DNA from: an uncultured Phycisphaerae bacterium
Lineage (GTDB): Bacteria > Planctomycetota > Phycisphaerae > UBA1845 > PWPN01
NCBI GenBank assembly: GCA_938005315.1
Contig: CALLOB010000021.1
Location: forward strand, 1 to 33,814
Length of the DNA stretch: 33,814 bases
Reading direction: 5' to 3'
In this document: one piece after another, positions 1 to 10,630 of the stretch
Layout of the letters: every line of letters begins with the position of its first letter
How positions within the stretch are numbered: position 1 is the first letter of the stretch
Program-made: the position numbers and the translations under genes
The notes under the pieces: generated by a model
Database searches by the model: none
What the model was told of the DNA's origin: nothing
What the model saw: the letters and a program-made list of their open reading frames with translations, nothing else

Positions 1-1358
1 CGGCCGCCACCGTAGCCGTCGGCGTCGATGGCGAACATCCGCAGCGTTCCGCCGGCCCCTGCCGGCACGGTCAGTTCAATCTGGAGCTCATCGGGGTCGT
101 TGAAACAGTGATACACCGGTGGCAACCAGCCGGCGAAGGTCCGGCCCCTCAGCAGCCGGGCCGCAAAGCCCTCCTCCGCGAACACCACCTCCCCCTCGGG
201 ACGCCCGCAGAGCATGTAGAAGCGCACGCCGCGGGCCTTCAGCTCTTCGGCGGAGGGCTCCGGGGCGCGGCCGTCGGGCCACCAGAGCTGCTCCGGGGCG
301 GGTTCGCGCTCGTCTGGCGGCGGCATCGGCGGAAAAGGGGCATGTGGCTCAGTCTGATACCAGTAGCAGGTCGTGGACAGCTGCAGCATCGTTCCAGGGT
401 GACTGTAACCCTCGTGGAAGTCCTTTTCCCGAGGTCCGAAGGCGATGGTCAGGCGCAGCGACTTCTCGAAACTGATGGCGTCCTGCAGAAAAAAGCGATA
501 GGCGGCCGCTCCCTTAAAGAACGGCCAGTAGCCGGTCAGCGGAAAGACGTTCTCGGTCTCCGGGAAGCCCCAGCTGAAGCCGAAGGCGTCCTCGATACCC
601 TGAAAGGACACCCGCGGCTCGGTTTCGCCGTCGATGAAGAAGTTCTCGTTCATATCCACCGGGTAGCTGGGCCAGCCGGGCCGGCGAACGGTGACGTTCC
701 AGCCGACGAACTTGCCGCGTCCCGCCGCCGTGAGGGCCTCATACTCGCTGTGTCCCAGGAGCAGGCCCCGCTGGCGCCACTGGGCATGGAGATAACCCTC
801 GTCGGCCTCCAGGGTGGGCACGCTGCGGTACATGACATAGCTGTAACAGGGCATCATGGACCAGAGCCGGTCACCCGGAGGCTCCGGCCCCTCATAGGCC
901 AGGAGGATGCGCGCCGACCGGCGGAAAGGCATCGGAAAATAGCTGTTCCAGCCGCGCCGCTTGTTGACCAGAGCCGTCTGGACCTGCTCCCGGCGGCCCG
1001 CGGGATCGCAGAAGAAGTCCACCATCGGCACGTCCACGCTGGCCGACTCCTCACCGTCCCAGTACATGCGCAGCATGAGTTCCCGGCCCAAGGTATACTT
1101 GTCCGGTGCCGCCACGGCCATCTCCGGCAGGGCGAAGTGGAGCATGGTGACGACCGCCGGACCCTGAAGCTCAGCAACCACAACCTCCCGGCGGGTGCGA
1201 AAGAGCCGGTCCGGCGTATTTTCGATCCACAGGGCATTCTCCGCCCCGACGCGGCCCCCGGTGAGGCGGGAGAGCCCGGTGAGGTCGGCGGCCCAGCCGG
1301 CACCGGCGGTGGCCGCAGACAGGAGTGCGGCAAGCATCATTTCACGGCAAAAGAACAT
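1..1358 (-). CDS. Secreted DUF2961 (GH172-type) protein, 3' end cut off by the window
   Basis: The frame is open from an ATG at 1358 to the window edge, about 452 residues without a stop. The N-terminus (MFFCREMMLAALLSAATAGAGWA) reads as a signal peptide cut after an Ala-x-Ala-like site, so the protein is probably exported. The core holds the segments GPAVVTMLHFALPE, LRMYWDGEESASVDVPMVDF and RGWNSYFPMPFRRSARI, which I recognise as the DUF2961 signature, now partly classed as glycoside hydrolase family 172. After about residue 340 a second beta-rich part begins (VYHCFNDPDELQIELTVPAG) and runs off the edge. Family members act on fructan or arabinan-type sugars, but the substrate here cannot be told. 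Starts at 1340 or 1337 (MMLAAL) are also possible. No ribosome binding site clearly decides. It is transcribed away from dnaN. Confidence 0.85.
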   Translation of the reverse strand, partial: MFFCREMMLAALLSAATAGAGWAADLTGLSRLTGGRVGAENALWIENTPDRLFRTRREVVVAELQGPAVVTMLHFALPEMAVAAPDKYTLGRELMLRMYWDGEESASVDVPMVDFFCDPAGRREQVQTALVNKRRGWNSYFPMPFRRSARILLAYEGPEPPGDRLWSMMPCYSYVMYRSVPTLEADEGYLHAQWRQRGLLLGHSEYEALTAAGRGKFVGWNVTVRRPGWPSYPVDMNENFFIDGETEPRVSFQGIEDAFGFSWGFPETENVFPLTGYWPFFKGAAAYRFFLQDAISFEKSLRLTIAFGPREKDFHEGYSHPGTMLQLSTTCYWYQTEPHAPFPPMPPPDEREPAPEQLWWPDGRAPEPSAEELKARGVRFYMLCGRPEGEVVFAEEGFAARLLRGRTFAGWLPPVYHCFNDPDELQIELTVPAGAGGTLRMFAIDADGYGGG

Positions 1359-1477
1359 GGACGTCCCCGCGTCTTCCTTGCCGGACGAGCCCCGGCCGGG
1401 GTGCCTGATCCCGCGCGAGGCAGGTTTCCGCCAGGAACCCTCCGGCATGTTACCCGGCCGCCTCGGGGGTGTCGAGT

Positions 1478-1499
1478 CGCCGCCGGCATCACGGCGGCG
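1478..1499. repeat. Perfect inverted repeat CGCCGCCG-N6-CGGCGGCG
   Basis: Eight base pairs of perfect stem enclose a six-base loop (GCATCA). It lies upstream of both divergent genes. No T-run follows on either strand, so it is not a typical terminator; its role is unknown. Confidence 0.4.
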
Positions 1500-1543
1500 G
1501 AAACGCTGTACCAAGCCCTCCTGTCGGCAGCGCGGCTGGTTAT

Positions 1544-1552
1544 GGTGGATAA
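1544..1552 (-). promoter_or_regulatory. DnaA-box-like 9-mer (TTATCCACC)
   Basis: On the minus strand the 9-mer TTATCCACC differs from the E. coli DnaA box TTATCCACA only at the last base. It is the only good match I found in the gap before dnaN. A single site could be autoregulatory, origin-related, or chance. Confidence 0.25.
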
Positions 1553-1852
1553 ACTGTCGTTTTCGCGGTATCCTGCACACCATTCCACACGCCGGCACGG
1601 ACGAGGCGGGCAGGCGCCCGCCTCGTCCTGGCGCCGCCCGGTGGCCTGCACACAGGTATGCGACCCTGCCTCCGGCGGTCGACCAGGCGGACAACCTCCG
1701 GCGTCACGGAATCTTACCGACGCGGATCCCGCGGCCGGCACCGGAACTCACATGGCTTACGACCACGACTGTGGTTTCTATCGAACCGCAATGGAGATCA
1801 CAGATATCCGGCCGCCGCACATCCGGTTGAACCGTGGGAGGAATCGAGCATC

Positions 1853-2950
1853 ATGCACGCGCTGATCAGCCGCAATGCCTTGCTGGAGGTTCTGGGCGCA
1901 GCAACCGGTGTGGTATCCAGCCGCTCGCCGAAGGAGGTGCTCAAGTGTGTCCGCCTGACCGCCTCGAACGACGGGCTGCTGGTCAGCGCCACCGACCTGG
2001 AGGTGGCTTTGCGGGGCGAGGTTCGCCAGGTCGAGGTTAAAGCTCCCGGTGACGTGCTGATTCCCGCCGATAAGCTCCTGCAGATCACCCGAGAGAGTAC
2101 CGACGATGCCCTGGAGCTGGAGTCCAGCGAGCAGACCTGTCACATCCGGGGGGCGGACAGCCACTATGAGATTTACGGGCCGGATCCTCGCGACTTTCCC
2201 CCGGTGGCGGACCTGGAGGGCACGCCGGATGTGGAGATCGAGGCCGGCAAGCTGCTGAGTCTAGTCGAGCGGACGGTCTTCGCGGTGGCCAGGGAGAATA
2301 CCCGCTTCGCGATCAACGGCGTGCTGTGGGAGAAGAAGGGGAGAAAGCTCTCCCTCGTGGCGACGGACGGGCGGCGGATGGCCTGCGCCGTGGATGTGGC
2401 GGAGCGGGTGGCCGGCGAGGACATCGCGATGATCGTTCCGGCCCGGACGGTTCAGGCGGTGCAGCGCGTGCTGGCGGGGGTGACCGATCCGGTGGCGATT
2501 AGCTTTTCGCACAACCAGGTGGTGGTTCGAGTCGGGGTCTATGTGATCAGCTCGGCGCTGGTGGAGGGTCAGTTCCCGCAGTATGAGGAAGTAATCCCGG
2601 TGGACAACGACAGGAAGGTGGTGCTCGCCACGGACGCGTTTCTCAGCGCTGTCCGCCGCGCCTCCCTGCTGATCAACGACCGCTCCAAGGGCATACGGTT
2701 GTGCTTCGAGGACAACCGCCTGGTATTGTCGAGCCGGGCGCCGGAGCAGGGCGAGGCGACGGTATCCATGCCGGTGGAGTACACGGAGCGGAAGCTGGAG
2801 ATCGGGTTCAATCCGGGGTTTCTGACGGACGCCCTTCGCGTGGTGGGCACGCCGACGGTACAGCTGGAGCTGCGCGATGCGAACCGGCCGGCGTTGCTGC
2901 GTGGGGGGCCGGGGTTCGTCTATGTGGTCATGCCGGTAAGCCTGGGGTGA
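1853..2950 (+). CDS. dnaN: DNA polymerase III sliding clamp, beta subunit
   Basis: This 365-residue protein has the normal length and layout of the beta clamp, which encircles DNA and tethers the replicative polymerase. Its start MHALISRNALLEVLGAATGV, the middle block NGVLWEKKGRKLSLVATDGR and the C-terminal VYVVMPVSLG are characteristic clamp segments, the last carrying the MPV motif next to the partner-binding pocket. The ATG at 1853 is preceded by a strong GGGAGGAA at 1836-1843. The open frame extends further upstream, but the ribosome site and family alignment both fix this start. The stop lies 17 bases before the GTG of dciA, so the two are probably co-transcribed with gyrB. No dnaA is found directly upstream, unlike the classic dnaA-dnaN order. 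Confidence 0.96.
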   Translation: MHALISRNALLEVLGAATGVVSSRSPKEVLKCVRLTASNDGLLVSATDLEVALRGEVRQVEVKAPGDVLIPADKLLQITRESTDDALELESSEQTCHIRGADSHYEIYGPDPRDFPPVADLEGTPDVEIEAGKLLSLVERTVFAVARENTRFAINGVLWEKKGRKLSLVATDGRRMACAVDVAERVAGEDIAMIVPARTVQAVQRVLAGVTDPVAISFSHNQVVVRVGVYVISSALVEGQFPQYEEVIPVDNDRKVVLATDAFLSAVRRASLLINDRSKGIRLCFEDNRLVLSSRAPEQGEATVSMPVEYTERKLEIGFNPGFLTDALRVVGTPTVQLELRDANRPALLRGGPGFVYVVMPVSLG

Positions 2951-2967
2951 CGCGGGGAGGAGCGGCG

Positions 2968-3351
2968 GTGGAGTTCGAGGGCGACCGGCGGTTAGAATGG
3001 GTTCAACGGAACCGGGACTGGCGTGTCAGTCGGAGGATGCCGGTGGCCGCCGGTGAGGTGGCCCGCGAGCTTCTGGCGTCGGGCCGGATCGCGGTGGGCG
3101 ACTGGCAGGCGGTGGTGGCCGCCGTCCTGGAGGACTGTCTGGGTCCGGAGGCACGCCACGTGGAGATCGGGGGGCTCGCGCGGGGTGTTCTGACGCTTCT
3201 GGTGGTCGACGCATCGCGGGCTTGGGCGCTGCGGATGCGCTGGGAACACCAGCTGCGCGACCTCCTGTGCCGCCGGGTGCCGGAGGCGGGCATTCGGAGC
3301 GTTTCGTTCCGGGTTCGTTCAGGCGGGCGGCGGCCCGCGGCGGAAGGTTGA
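2968..3351 (+). CDS. dciA: DciA (DUF721) replicative helicase loader
   Basis: The 127-residue protein matches the DUF721/DciA family. It has a helical N-terminus, then DWQAVVAAVLEDCLGPEARH, a strand pair around GGLARGVLTLLVVDASRAWA, and a helix LRMRWEHQLRDLLCRRVPEA followed by IRSVSFRV. DciA is the ancestral loader of the DnaB helicase in bacteria that lack DnaC or DnaI. The start is GTG at 2968, placed by GGGGAGGA at 2954-2961 with six bases of spacing. It sits where recF often lies, between dnaN and gyrB, and ends nine bases before the gyrB ATG. That placement among replication genes supports the assignment. Confidence 0.85.
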   Translation: MEFEGDRRLEWVQRNRDWRVSRRMPVAAGEVARELLASGRIAVGDWQAVVAAVLEDCLGPEARHVEIGGLARGVLTLLVVDASRAWALRMRWEHQLRDLLCRRVPEAGIRSVSFRVRSGGRRPAAEG

Positions 3352-3360
3352 CGGCGATCG

Positions 3361-5973
<2,613 letters not shown>

Positions 5974-6014
5974 GCCCGCCGCGGCCGGCCGGCAGACGGG
6001 GCTCGGGGAGAATC

Positions 6015-6686
6015 ATGAATCATCGCGAGCGGGCCCGCGAGCTGGCCCTGGAGTATCTGCGTCGCGGTTCGTTTCCGGAGTGGTTCGAGGCCCTGTACGC
6101 CTCCAGCGGCGGCAATGCGGATCTCATACCCTGGGCCGACGGGCGCCCGAATCCCTGTCTTGTCGAGTGGATGACCGAGCCCGGTCCGCCGGCGCCCGGT
6201 TCACGGGCCCTAGTCGTCGCTTGCGGCCTTGGGGACGACGCGGAGTTTCTGGCCGCCCGGGGGCTGGAGGTGACGGCCTTCGACCTCTCCCCCAGCGCGA
6301 TCGCCTGGTGCCGCCGGCGGTTTCCGGACACGCGCGTCGATTACCTGGCCGCCGACCTGCTGGACCCGCCTCCGCAGTGGCGGCGCCGCTTCAGCCTGGT
6401 GTTCGAGGCTTACACTCTTCAGAGTCTGCCGCCGGACATGCTGGAGCGGGCGGTCGCCCGAATCGCCGATTTCGTCGCCACGGACGGGCGGTTGCTGGTG
6501 GTGACCCGCGCGCGGGAAGAAAACGAGGCGGGCGACGGCCCACCTTGGCCGCTGACCCGTGCTGCGCTGCACGCGTTCGTCGCCGAAGGGCTCCGGGAGG
6601 TCGACTTCAGGGACTTCCTCGACCGTCGCGAGGATCCGCCGGTCCGGCGGTTTCTCGCCTTGTACGAGCGGTGTGGCGGCGGTTGA
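6015..6686 (+). CDS. Class I SAM-dependent methyltransferase (thiopurine-methyltransferase-like)
   Basis: The 223-residue protein has a Rossmann-type methyltransferase core. Motif I is ALVVACGLGDDAEFLAARG (about residues 65-83), followed by the acidic end of strand two, VTAFDLSPSAIAW, and motif VLVFEAY-like text at LVFEAYTLQSLP. The N-terminal WFEALYASSGGNADLIPWAD and the overall length fit the TPMT/TehB-like branch, which methylates small sulfur, selenium, tellurium or amine substrates; the actual substrate is unknown. The ATG at 6015 has GGGGAG at 6005-6010. It lies 41 bases after gyrB and is likely the last gene of that transcript. The gap of 154 bases to purD holds nothing I can name. Confidence 0.75.
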   Translation: MNHRERARELALEYLRRGSFPEWFEALYASSGGNADLIPWADGRPNPCLVEWMTEPGPPAPGSRALVVACGLGDDAEFLAARGLEVTAFDLSPSAIAWCRRRFPDTRVDYLAADLLDPPPQWRRRFSLVFEAYTLQSLPPDMLERAVARIADFVATDGRLLVVTRAREENEAGDGPPWPLTRAALHAFVAEGLREVDFRDFLDRREDPPVRRFLALYERCGGG

Positions 6687-6840
6687 ACTTTCCGACGCGG
6701 CCGATCTGGTCGGCGGCTTTACACGGGCCGCGCGATGGGCGAGAATCCGCGCGTCGTCGTCGGGGCGGTCGAGCGGCGGTCAGCGGCGACCGGTCGCGGA
6801 CGAAGCGCCTTGGTGGTTCGACCGGCCTGGTTCTGGACTC

Positions 6841-8112
6841 ATGCGCATTCTCCTGATCGGAAGCGGCGGGCGGGAGCACGCCCTGGCCTGGAAGATCCGT
6901 CAGTCTCCGACGGTTTCTCACCTTTACTGCGCGCCGGGCAACGCCGGGACGGAGTCGCTGGCCGAGAATGTGCCGATCGACGCCGCCGACGTTCGGGCCA
7001 TGGTGCGTTTCGCCGTCGAGCAGCGCATTGATCTGGCGGTCATCGGGCCGGAAGACCCGCTGGTCGCGGGGCTGGCCGACGAGCTTATGGCCGCCGGCGT
7101 GCGGGCCTTCGGTCCGGACAAGGCGGCCGCCCGGATCGAGGGGGACAAGGCCTGGGCCAAGGAACTCATGAGGCACCGTTCCGTGCCGACCGGCGAGGCC
7201 CGCATCTTCACCAAGTTCCGCGACGCCCGGACGTACGTCGCCAGCCGCGACAGCGCGGTGGTGATCAAGGCCGCCGGCCTGGCCAAGGGCAAGGGGGTGA
7301 TCGTCTGCGAGGATCCGGCCGCGGGCATATTGGCCCTGGAGCGGATCATGGTCCAGCGGGAGTTCGGTCCCGCCGGCGACGTGGTGCTGGTCGAGGAACG
7401 CCTGACCGGTCCGGAGGTCAGCGTGCTGGCCTTCGTCGATCGCCACACCATATACATCATGGAGACCGCGCAGGATCACAAGCCGATCGGCGAGGGCGAC
7501 ACTGGCCCGAACACCGGCGGCATGGGCGCCTACAGCCCGACCGGACTGCTCAATGACGCCCTCATCCGGCAGGTGGAGCGCGAGGTTTTCGTGCCGATCA
7601 TCGACGCCATGCGCACCTGCGACATCGTCTACCGCGGCGTGCTGTATGCCGGGCTGATGCTCACGGCCGGCGGTCCGAAGGTACTGGAGTTCAATTGCCG
7701 GTTCGGCGACCCCGAGACCCAGCCGCTGATGATGCGGCTGCGGACCGATCTGGTCGAGGTGATGAACGCGGTGATCGACGACCGTCTGGAGGAGGTCACG
7801 CTGGACTGGAGTCCGCGGGCTTCGGTCTGCGTGGTGATCGCCTCGGGCGGCTACCCCGGACCCTGCGAGCACGGCAGGCGCATCACCGGGCTGGAGGCCG
7901 CCGCGGCGGTGCCCGAGACGGTGGTGTTTCATGCCGGCACGAGACGCGTCGGCGCCGATATCGTCACGGCCGGGGGGAGAGTTCTGGGCGTGACCGCTCT
8001 GGGTGACGACTTCGCCCAGGCCCGCGAGCGTGCCTACCGGGCGGTGGACTGCATCAGCTTTCAGCGCGCCTACTGTCGCCGCGACATCGGTTTCCGCGCG
8101 GTCGGTAGTTGA
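6841..8112 (+). CDS. purD: Phosphoribosylamine-glycine ligase (GAR synthetase)
   Basis: PurD joins glycine to phosphoribosylamine using ATP, the second step of purine synthesis. The 423-residue protein is full length. It begins MRILLIGSGGREHALAWKI, carries the ATP-grasp segments GDKAWAKELM and VIKAAGLAKGKGVIVCED, and has the hallmark GDTGPNTGGMGAYSP and LEFNCRFGDPETQPLM. The C-terminal domain ASVCVVIASGGYPGP is also typical. The ATG at 6841 is chosen because the conserved N-terminus starts there; there is no strong ribosome site. Other pur genes are not adjacent. It converges with the minus-strand lipoprotein gene, 48 bases separating the two stops. Confidence 0.96.
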   Translation: MRILLIGSGGREHALAWKIRQSPTVSHLYCAPGNAGTESLAENVPIDAADVRAMVRFAVEQRIDLAVIGPEDPLVAGLADELMAAGVRAFGPDKAAARIEGDKAWAKELMRHRSVPTGEARIFTKFRDARTYVASRDSAVVIKAAGLAKGKGVIVCEDPAAGILALERIMVQREFGPAGDVVLVEERLTGPEVSVLAFVDRHTIYIMETAQDHKPIGEGDTGPNTGGMGAYSPTGLLNDALIRQVEREVFVPIIDAMRTCDIVYRGVLYAGLMLTAGGPKVLEFNCRFGDPETQPLMMRLRTDLVEVMNAVIDDRLEEVTLDWSPRASVCVVIASGGYPGPCEHGRRITGLEAAAAVPETVVFHAGTRRVGADIVTAGGRVLGVTALGDDFAQARERAYRAVDCISFQRAYCRRDIGFRAVGS

Positions 8113-8160
8113 TCCGCAACCGGCTTTCATCGCGCCATCCCCGGCGGTCCGGAGCGGCGA

Positions 8161-9543
8161 TCACGGGCGGGCGATGGTGAACGACAGCCGCTGCTGGTCG
8201 GCCGTGCCGCCGATGCGGTCTTCCAGTGTGACCTTGAGCACGTATTCGCCGCCCGGCAGGTCCGGCGGCAGGTGGATGGGGAATCCGATGAAGAAATCCC
8301 TGCGCGGGCTTCGCGAGTGATCCTCCAGCTGGGGTTGACTTCGCCGCCACAGGCACTTGCCGGCGGCGTCGAAGACCTCGACGGTCTCGGACATCAGCGT
8401 GCGCAGCCGGCCGTCGGCCGTGGGTTCGCAGCGGAAGTTGATGACCTCGGTGTAGACGTAGGCGTGCACCGGCTTGCCGGCCGGAAACCGCAGCGGCTGA
8501 ATGGGTTCGTAGACTCCGAAGCTGTCCACCCTTGTGACCAGAGCGATTCTGGGCATGAGCACGCCGGCCTGCTGTTCCAGCGCCCGGCAGAGGTCCTGGG
8601 CGGCGCCGAGCGCCGCGGCGGTCGATTCGGTCGGGTTGAGGATCGCCCGACGCGCGTCCGCAACCACCCGCAGCACCCGGGTCATCAGTTCGGTCTGTAC
8701 CGGATCGAGTCCTTGAGGCTCCGCGGTCGCCTCGTCGTCGCGGTTGTCGGCGAGCTGCAGCAGCCGGAGGTTGAACTCGTCTTCCAGGCGGGGCGGCTGC
8801 TGGGCCATGGTCTGCTTCAGGTGTCCGATCAGCGAAGGCAGGTCGGCCGGCGCGGCGGCGGCGGGCAGGGCGGGCTGGTTCACGGTAACCGGGGCGGTGC
8901 CCTGGCCGGCGGGTGCGGCGGGCAGTACGGCGCGCACGTCGAGGATTTCGATGGTCGGCGGTTCAACGCCAGCTTCTGCCGCGGGAGGTCCCGGCCGTTC
9001 CGGCGGCGCGTCGGTCGCAGCGGTATCGCCGGCCGGGGCGGCTGGGGTCGCCGGGGGGTCGTGGATTTCGGAGGGCTGAAGCCAGGCGGGTTCAGGCTCG
9101 CCGGGTTGACCCGGGACGACGACCGGAACCGGCCCCGCCTCGTGCTGCGGGCCGGAGGCGGCCTCGCCGGTCGGGCCGCCGGGATGGGGCTCCGGGAGTA
9201 TCGGGGGAGCGATGGAGGCCTGGGCTGCCGGGCCCGGCGGCAAATCGTTCTGATCGTTCTGACCGAGCTTTTCGAGTCGGCGGACGTAGGATTCCAGCCG
9301 CGGATCAACGAAACCGGGCCGGCTCTCGTCGGCCGGGGCGGAGGGTGTTTCGAACAGCGCGTCGGGTCCGGCATCCGCCTCGGCCGGGCGGCTGGCCGGG
9401 GATTCGGTGACCGGATCGGCGGCCAGTTCAGCGTGGTTCCACCGTCCCCAGGAGACGGCCTGGCTTTCGCAACCGGCCAGCGCCGCGGCCAGCAGTGCAG
9501 CCAGCCCCACAGTGGGCGTCATCCGTGACGTGTTCGCTTTCAT
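8161..9543 (-). CDS. Pro/Ala-rich lipoprotein of unknown function
   Basis: The 460-residue protein starts MKANTSRMTPTVGLAALLAAALAGC, a lipoprotein signal with lipobox LAGC and lipidated Cys25, so it should be anchored in a membrane. Residues 35-240 are rich in Pro, Ala and Glu and probably disordered. From about residue 245 there is a helical part (LIGHLKQTMAQQPP, QTELMTRVLRVVADARRAIL) and then a beta-rich end (GKPVHAYVYTEVINFRCEP, GEYVLKVTLEDRIGGTADQQ) resembling an Ig-like fold. I do not recognise a named family. An ATG at 9522 (MTPTVG) is an alternative start. It is the last gene of the minus-strand run, 52 bases after holA. Confidence 0.7.
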   Translation of the reverse strand: MKANTSRMTPTVGLAALLAAALAGCESQAVSWGRWNHAELAADPVTESPASRPAEADAGPDALFETPSAPADESRPGFVDPRLESYVRRLEKLGQNDQNDLPPGPAAQASIAPPILPEPHPGGPTGEAASGPQHEAGPVPVVVPGQPGEPEPAWLQPSEIHDPPATPAAPAGDTAATDAPPERPGPPAAEAGVEPPTIEILDVRAVLPAAPAGQGTAPVTVNQPALPAAAAPADLPSLIGHLKQTMAQQPPRLEDEFNLRLLQLADNRDDEATAEPQGLDPVQTELMTRVLRVVADARRAILNPTESTAAALGAAQDLCRALEQQAGVLMPRIALVTRVDSFGVYEPIQPLRFPAGKPVHAYVYTEVINFRCEPTADGRLRTLMSETVEVFDAAGKCLWRRSQPQLEDHSRSPRRDFFIGFPIHLPPDLPGGEYVLKVTLEDRIGGTADQQRLSFTIARP

Positions 9544-9595
9544 GACAGGGCATCCGTTCCGGGCGTTCCGGCCCGCCCGGCGGGGGCTATGCCGG

Positions 9596-10606
9596 TCATC
9601 CGGTCGCCCGGCGGGCCTGAGACCGCCGGCACATCCGCACAATGAAGGACTCGATGGCCGCCCGCACACTCAAGCGGCCGGTCTTGGCGGCTACGTCGGC
9701 CTCGAGCAGCTCACAGAGCATCTGCTCCACCTGGTCGGTGGTGAAGGCCGCAAGTTCGGCGCGCAGCCGGCGCTCGTCCCAGACCCCGAGGGTTCGTCCG
9801 ATGTCCTTCAGGGACGTCCCAGCCTCCAGAGCCAGGCGGGCCTGCAGCAGGCGGCGCACGGTGTAGGCGATGCCGGCCACCGCCCGGGCCTCGGCGGCAC
9901 GGTCGGTCTGCACGACCTCCTCCCACTGACGCAGGGCACCGGCTTCGTTCCGCTCCGCGACCGCCGAGAGAATGCCCCAGACCTTCTCCTCCCTGCAGAA
10001 GCTCACCAGAGCCTCGACGTCGGCCAGCGTGATGCGCGGCTGGTCGCCGGCGTACAGGGCGAGCTTGCGGAGTTCGGCGTCCAGCAGCCCGAGGTCCGGG
10101 CCGATCTGCTGACACAACAGGGCCGCGGCCCGCGGTTCGATGGTCTTTCCGCAGCGTCGGGGACACTCAGCGGTCACCCATTCAGGCAGCTGATAGGCCT
10201 TGGGGGCTTCGCACCGGATCACCTGGCCGGTCCTGGCGATCAGCTTGTACAGCCGGGTGTTGGCCGGCAGCGACCGGCACTCGAGCACCAGCACGCCGGT
10301 TTCGCAGGGCCGCTCGATGTAGTCTTCCAGGTGCGGGCGGTACTGGGTGATGAACCGGTCGGCCTCGCGGACCACGACCACGCGGCGCGGGGCCAGGAAT
10401 GGCAGGGTCCGCAGCTCGTCGAGGATCACCGCCAGCTCGAGAGCGCCGGAGCCGTCGTACTCGCTCATAGCCAGACGGCGGTCGGCCCCGCCCAGGGCGC
10501 GCCGGACGATGTCCGCGACCGCCTCCTGCCTGAGAAAGGCTTCCGCGCCGCACACCGCGTATGCGGGCGCCGTCCGTCCGTCGCCGGTATTTGTTCCGCC
10601 GGTCAT
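9596..10606 (-). CDS. holA: DNA polymerase III delta subunit (clamp loader)
   Basis: The 336-residue protein matches HolA, the subunit that opens the beta clamp during loading. The N-terminal YAVCGAEAFLRQEAVADIVR corresponds to the degenerate P-loop region of delta. Typical segments follow: LRTLPFLAPRRVVVVREADRF, CPRRCGKTIEPRAAALLCQQ, DLGLLDAELRKLALYAGD and the helical C-terminal collar. The ATG at 10606 has AGGAGA seven bases upstream. It lies 24 bases after the TPR gene and 52 before the lipoprotein gene, so it appears to be carried within an operon of envelope-type genes rather than with the other replication genes near 2-6 kb. Confidence 0.9.
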   Translation of the reverse strand: MTGGTNTGDGRTAPAYAVCGAEAFLRQEAVADIVRRALGGADRRLAMSEYDGSGALELAVILDELRTLPFLAPRRVVVVREADRFITQYRPHLEDYIERPCETGVLVLECRSLPANTRLYKLIARTGQVIRCEAPKAYQLPEWVTAECPRRCGKTIEPRAAALLCQQIGPDLGLLDAELRKLALYAGDQPRITLADVEALVSFCREEKVWGILSAVAERNEAGALRQWEEVVQTDRAAEARAVAGIAYTVRRLLQARLALEAGTSLKDIGRTLGVWDERRLRAELAAFTTDQVEQMLCELLEADVAAKTGRLSVRAAIESFIVRMCRRSQARRATG

Positions 10607-10630
10607 CCGGTGGTCTCCTGCGAGGCGCCT

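Larger units (their letters stand above)
1359..1852. other. Non-coding strand-switch region between DUF2961 gene and dnaN
   Basis: About 494 bases separate two divergent genes and hold no convincing gene. They must contain promoters in both directions, but I see no clear -35/-10 pair. One near-consensus DnaA-type 9-mer (1544-1552) and one perfect GC hairpin (1478-1499) stand out. Because dnaN, dciA and gyrB follow, this is a candidate for part of a replication origin. It lacks a cluster of DnaA boxes and an obvious AT-rich unwinding stretch, so the idea is weak. Confidence 0.5.

Noticed and set aside
108-1865. Long plus-strand open frame opposite the DUF2961 gene
   Set aside because: It is an antisense shadow caused by high GC at third codon positions; the protein text has no recognisable domain, whereas the minus strand gives a clear family match.
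8113-8160. Terminator between convergent purD and lipoprotein genes
   Set aside because: Only short imperfect pairings are visible and no T-run on either strand.
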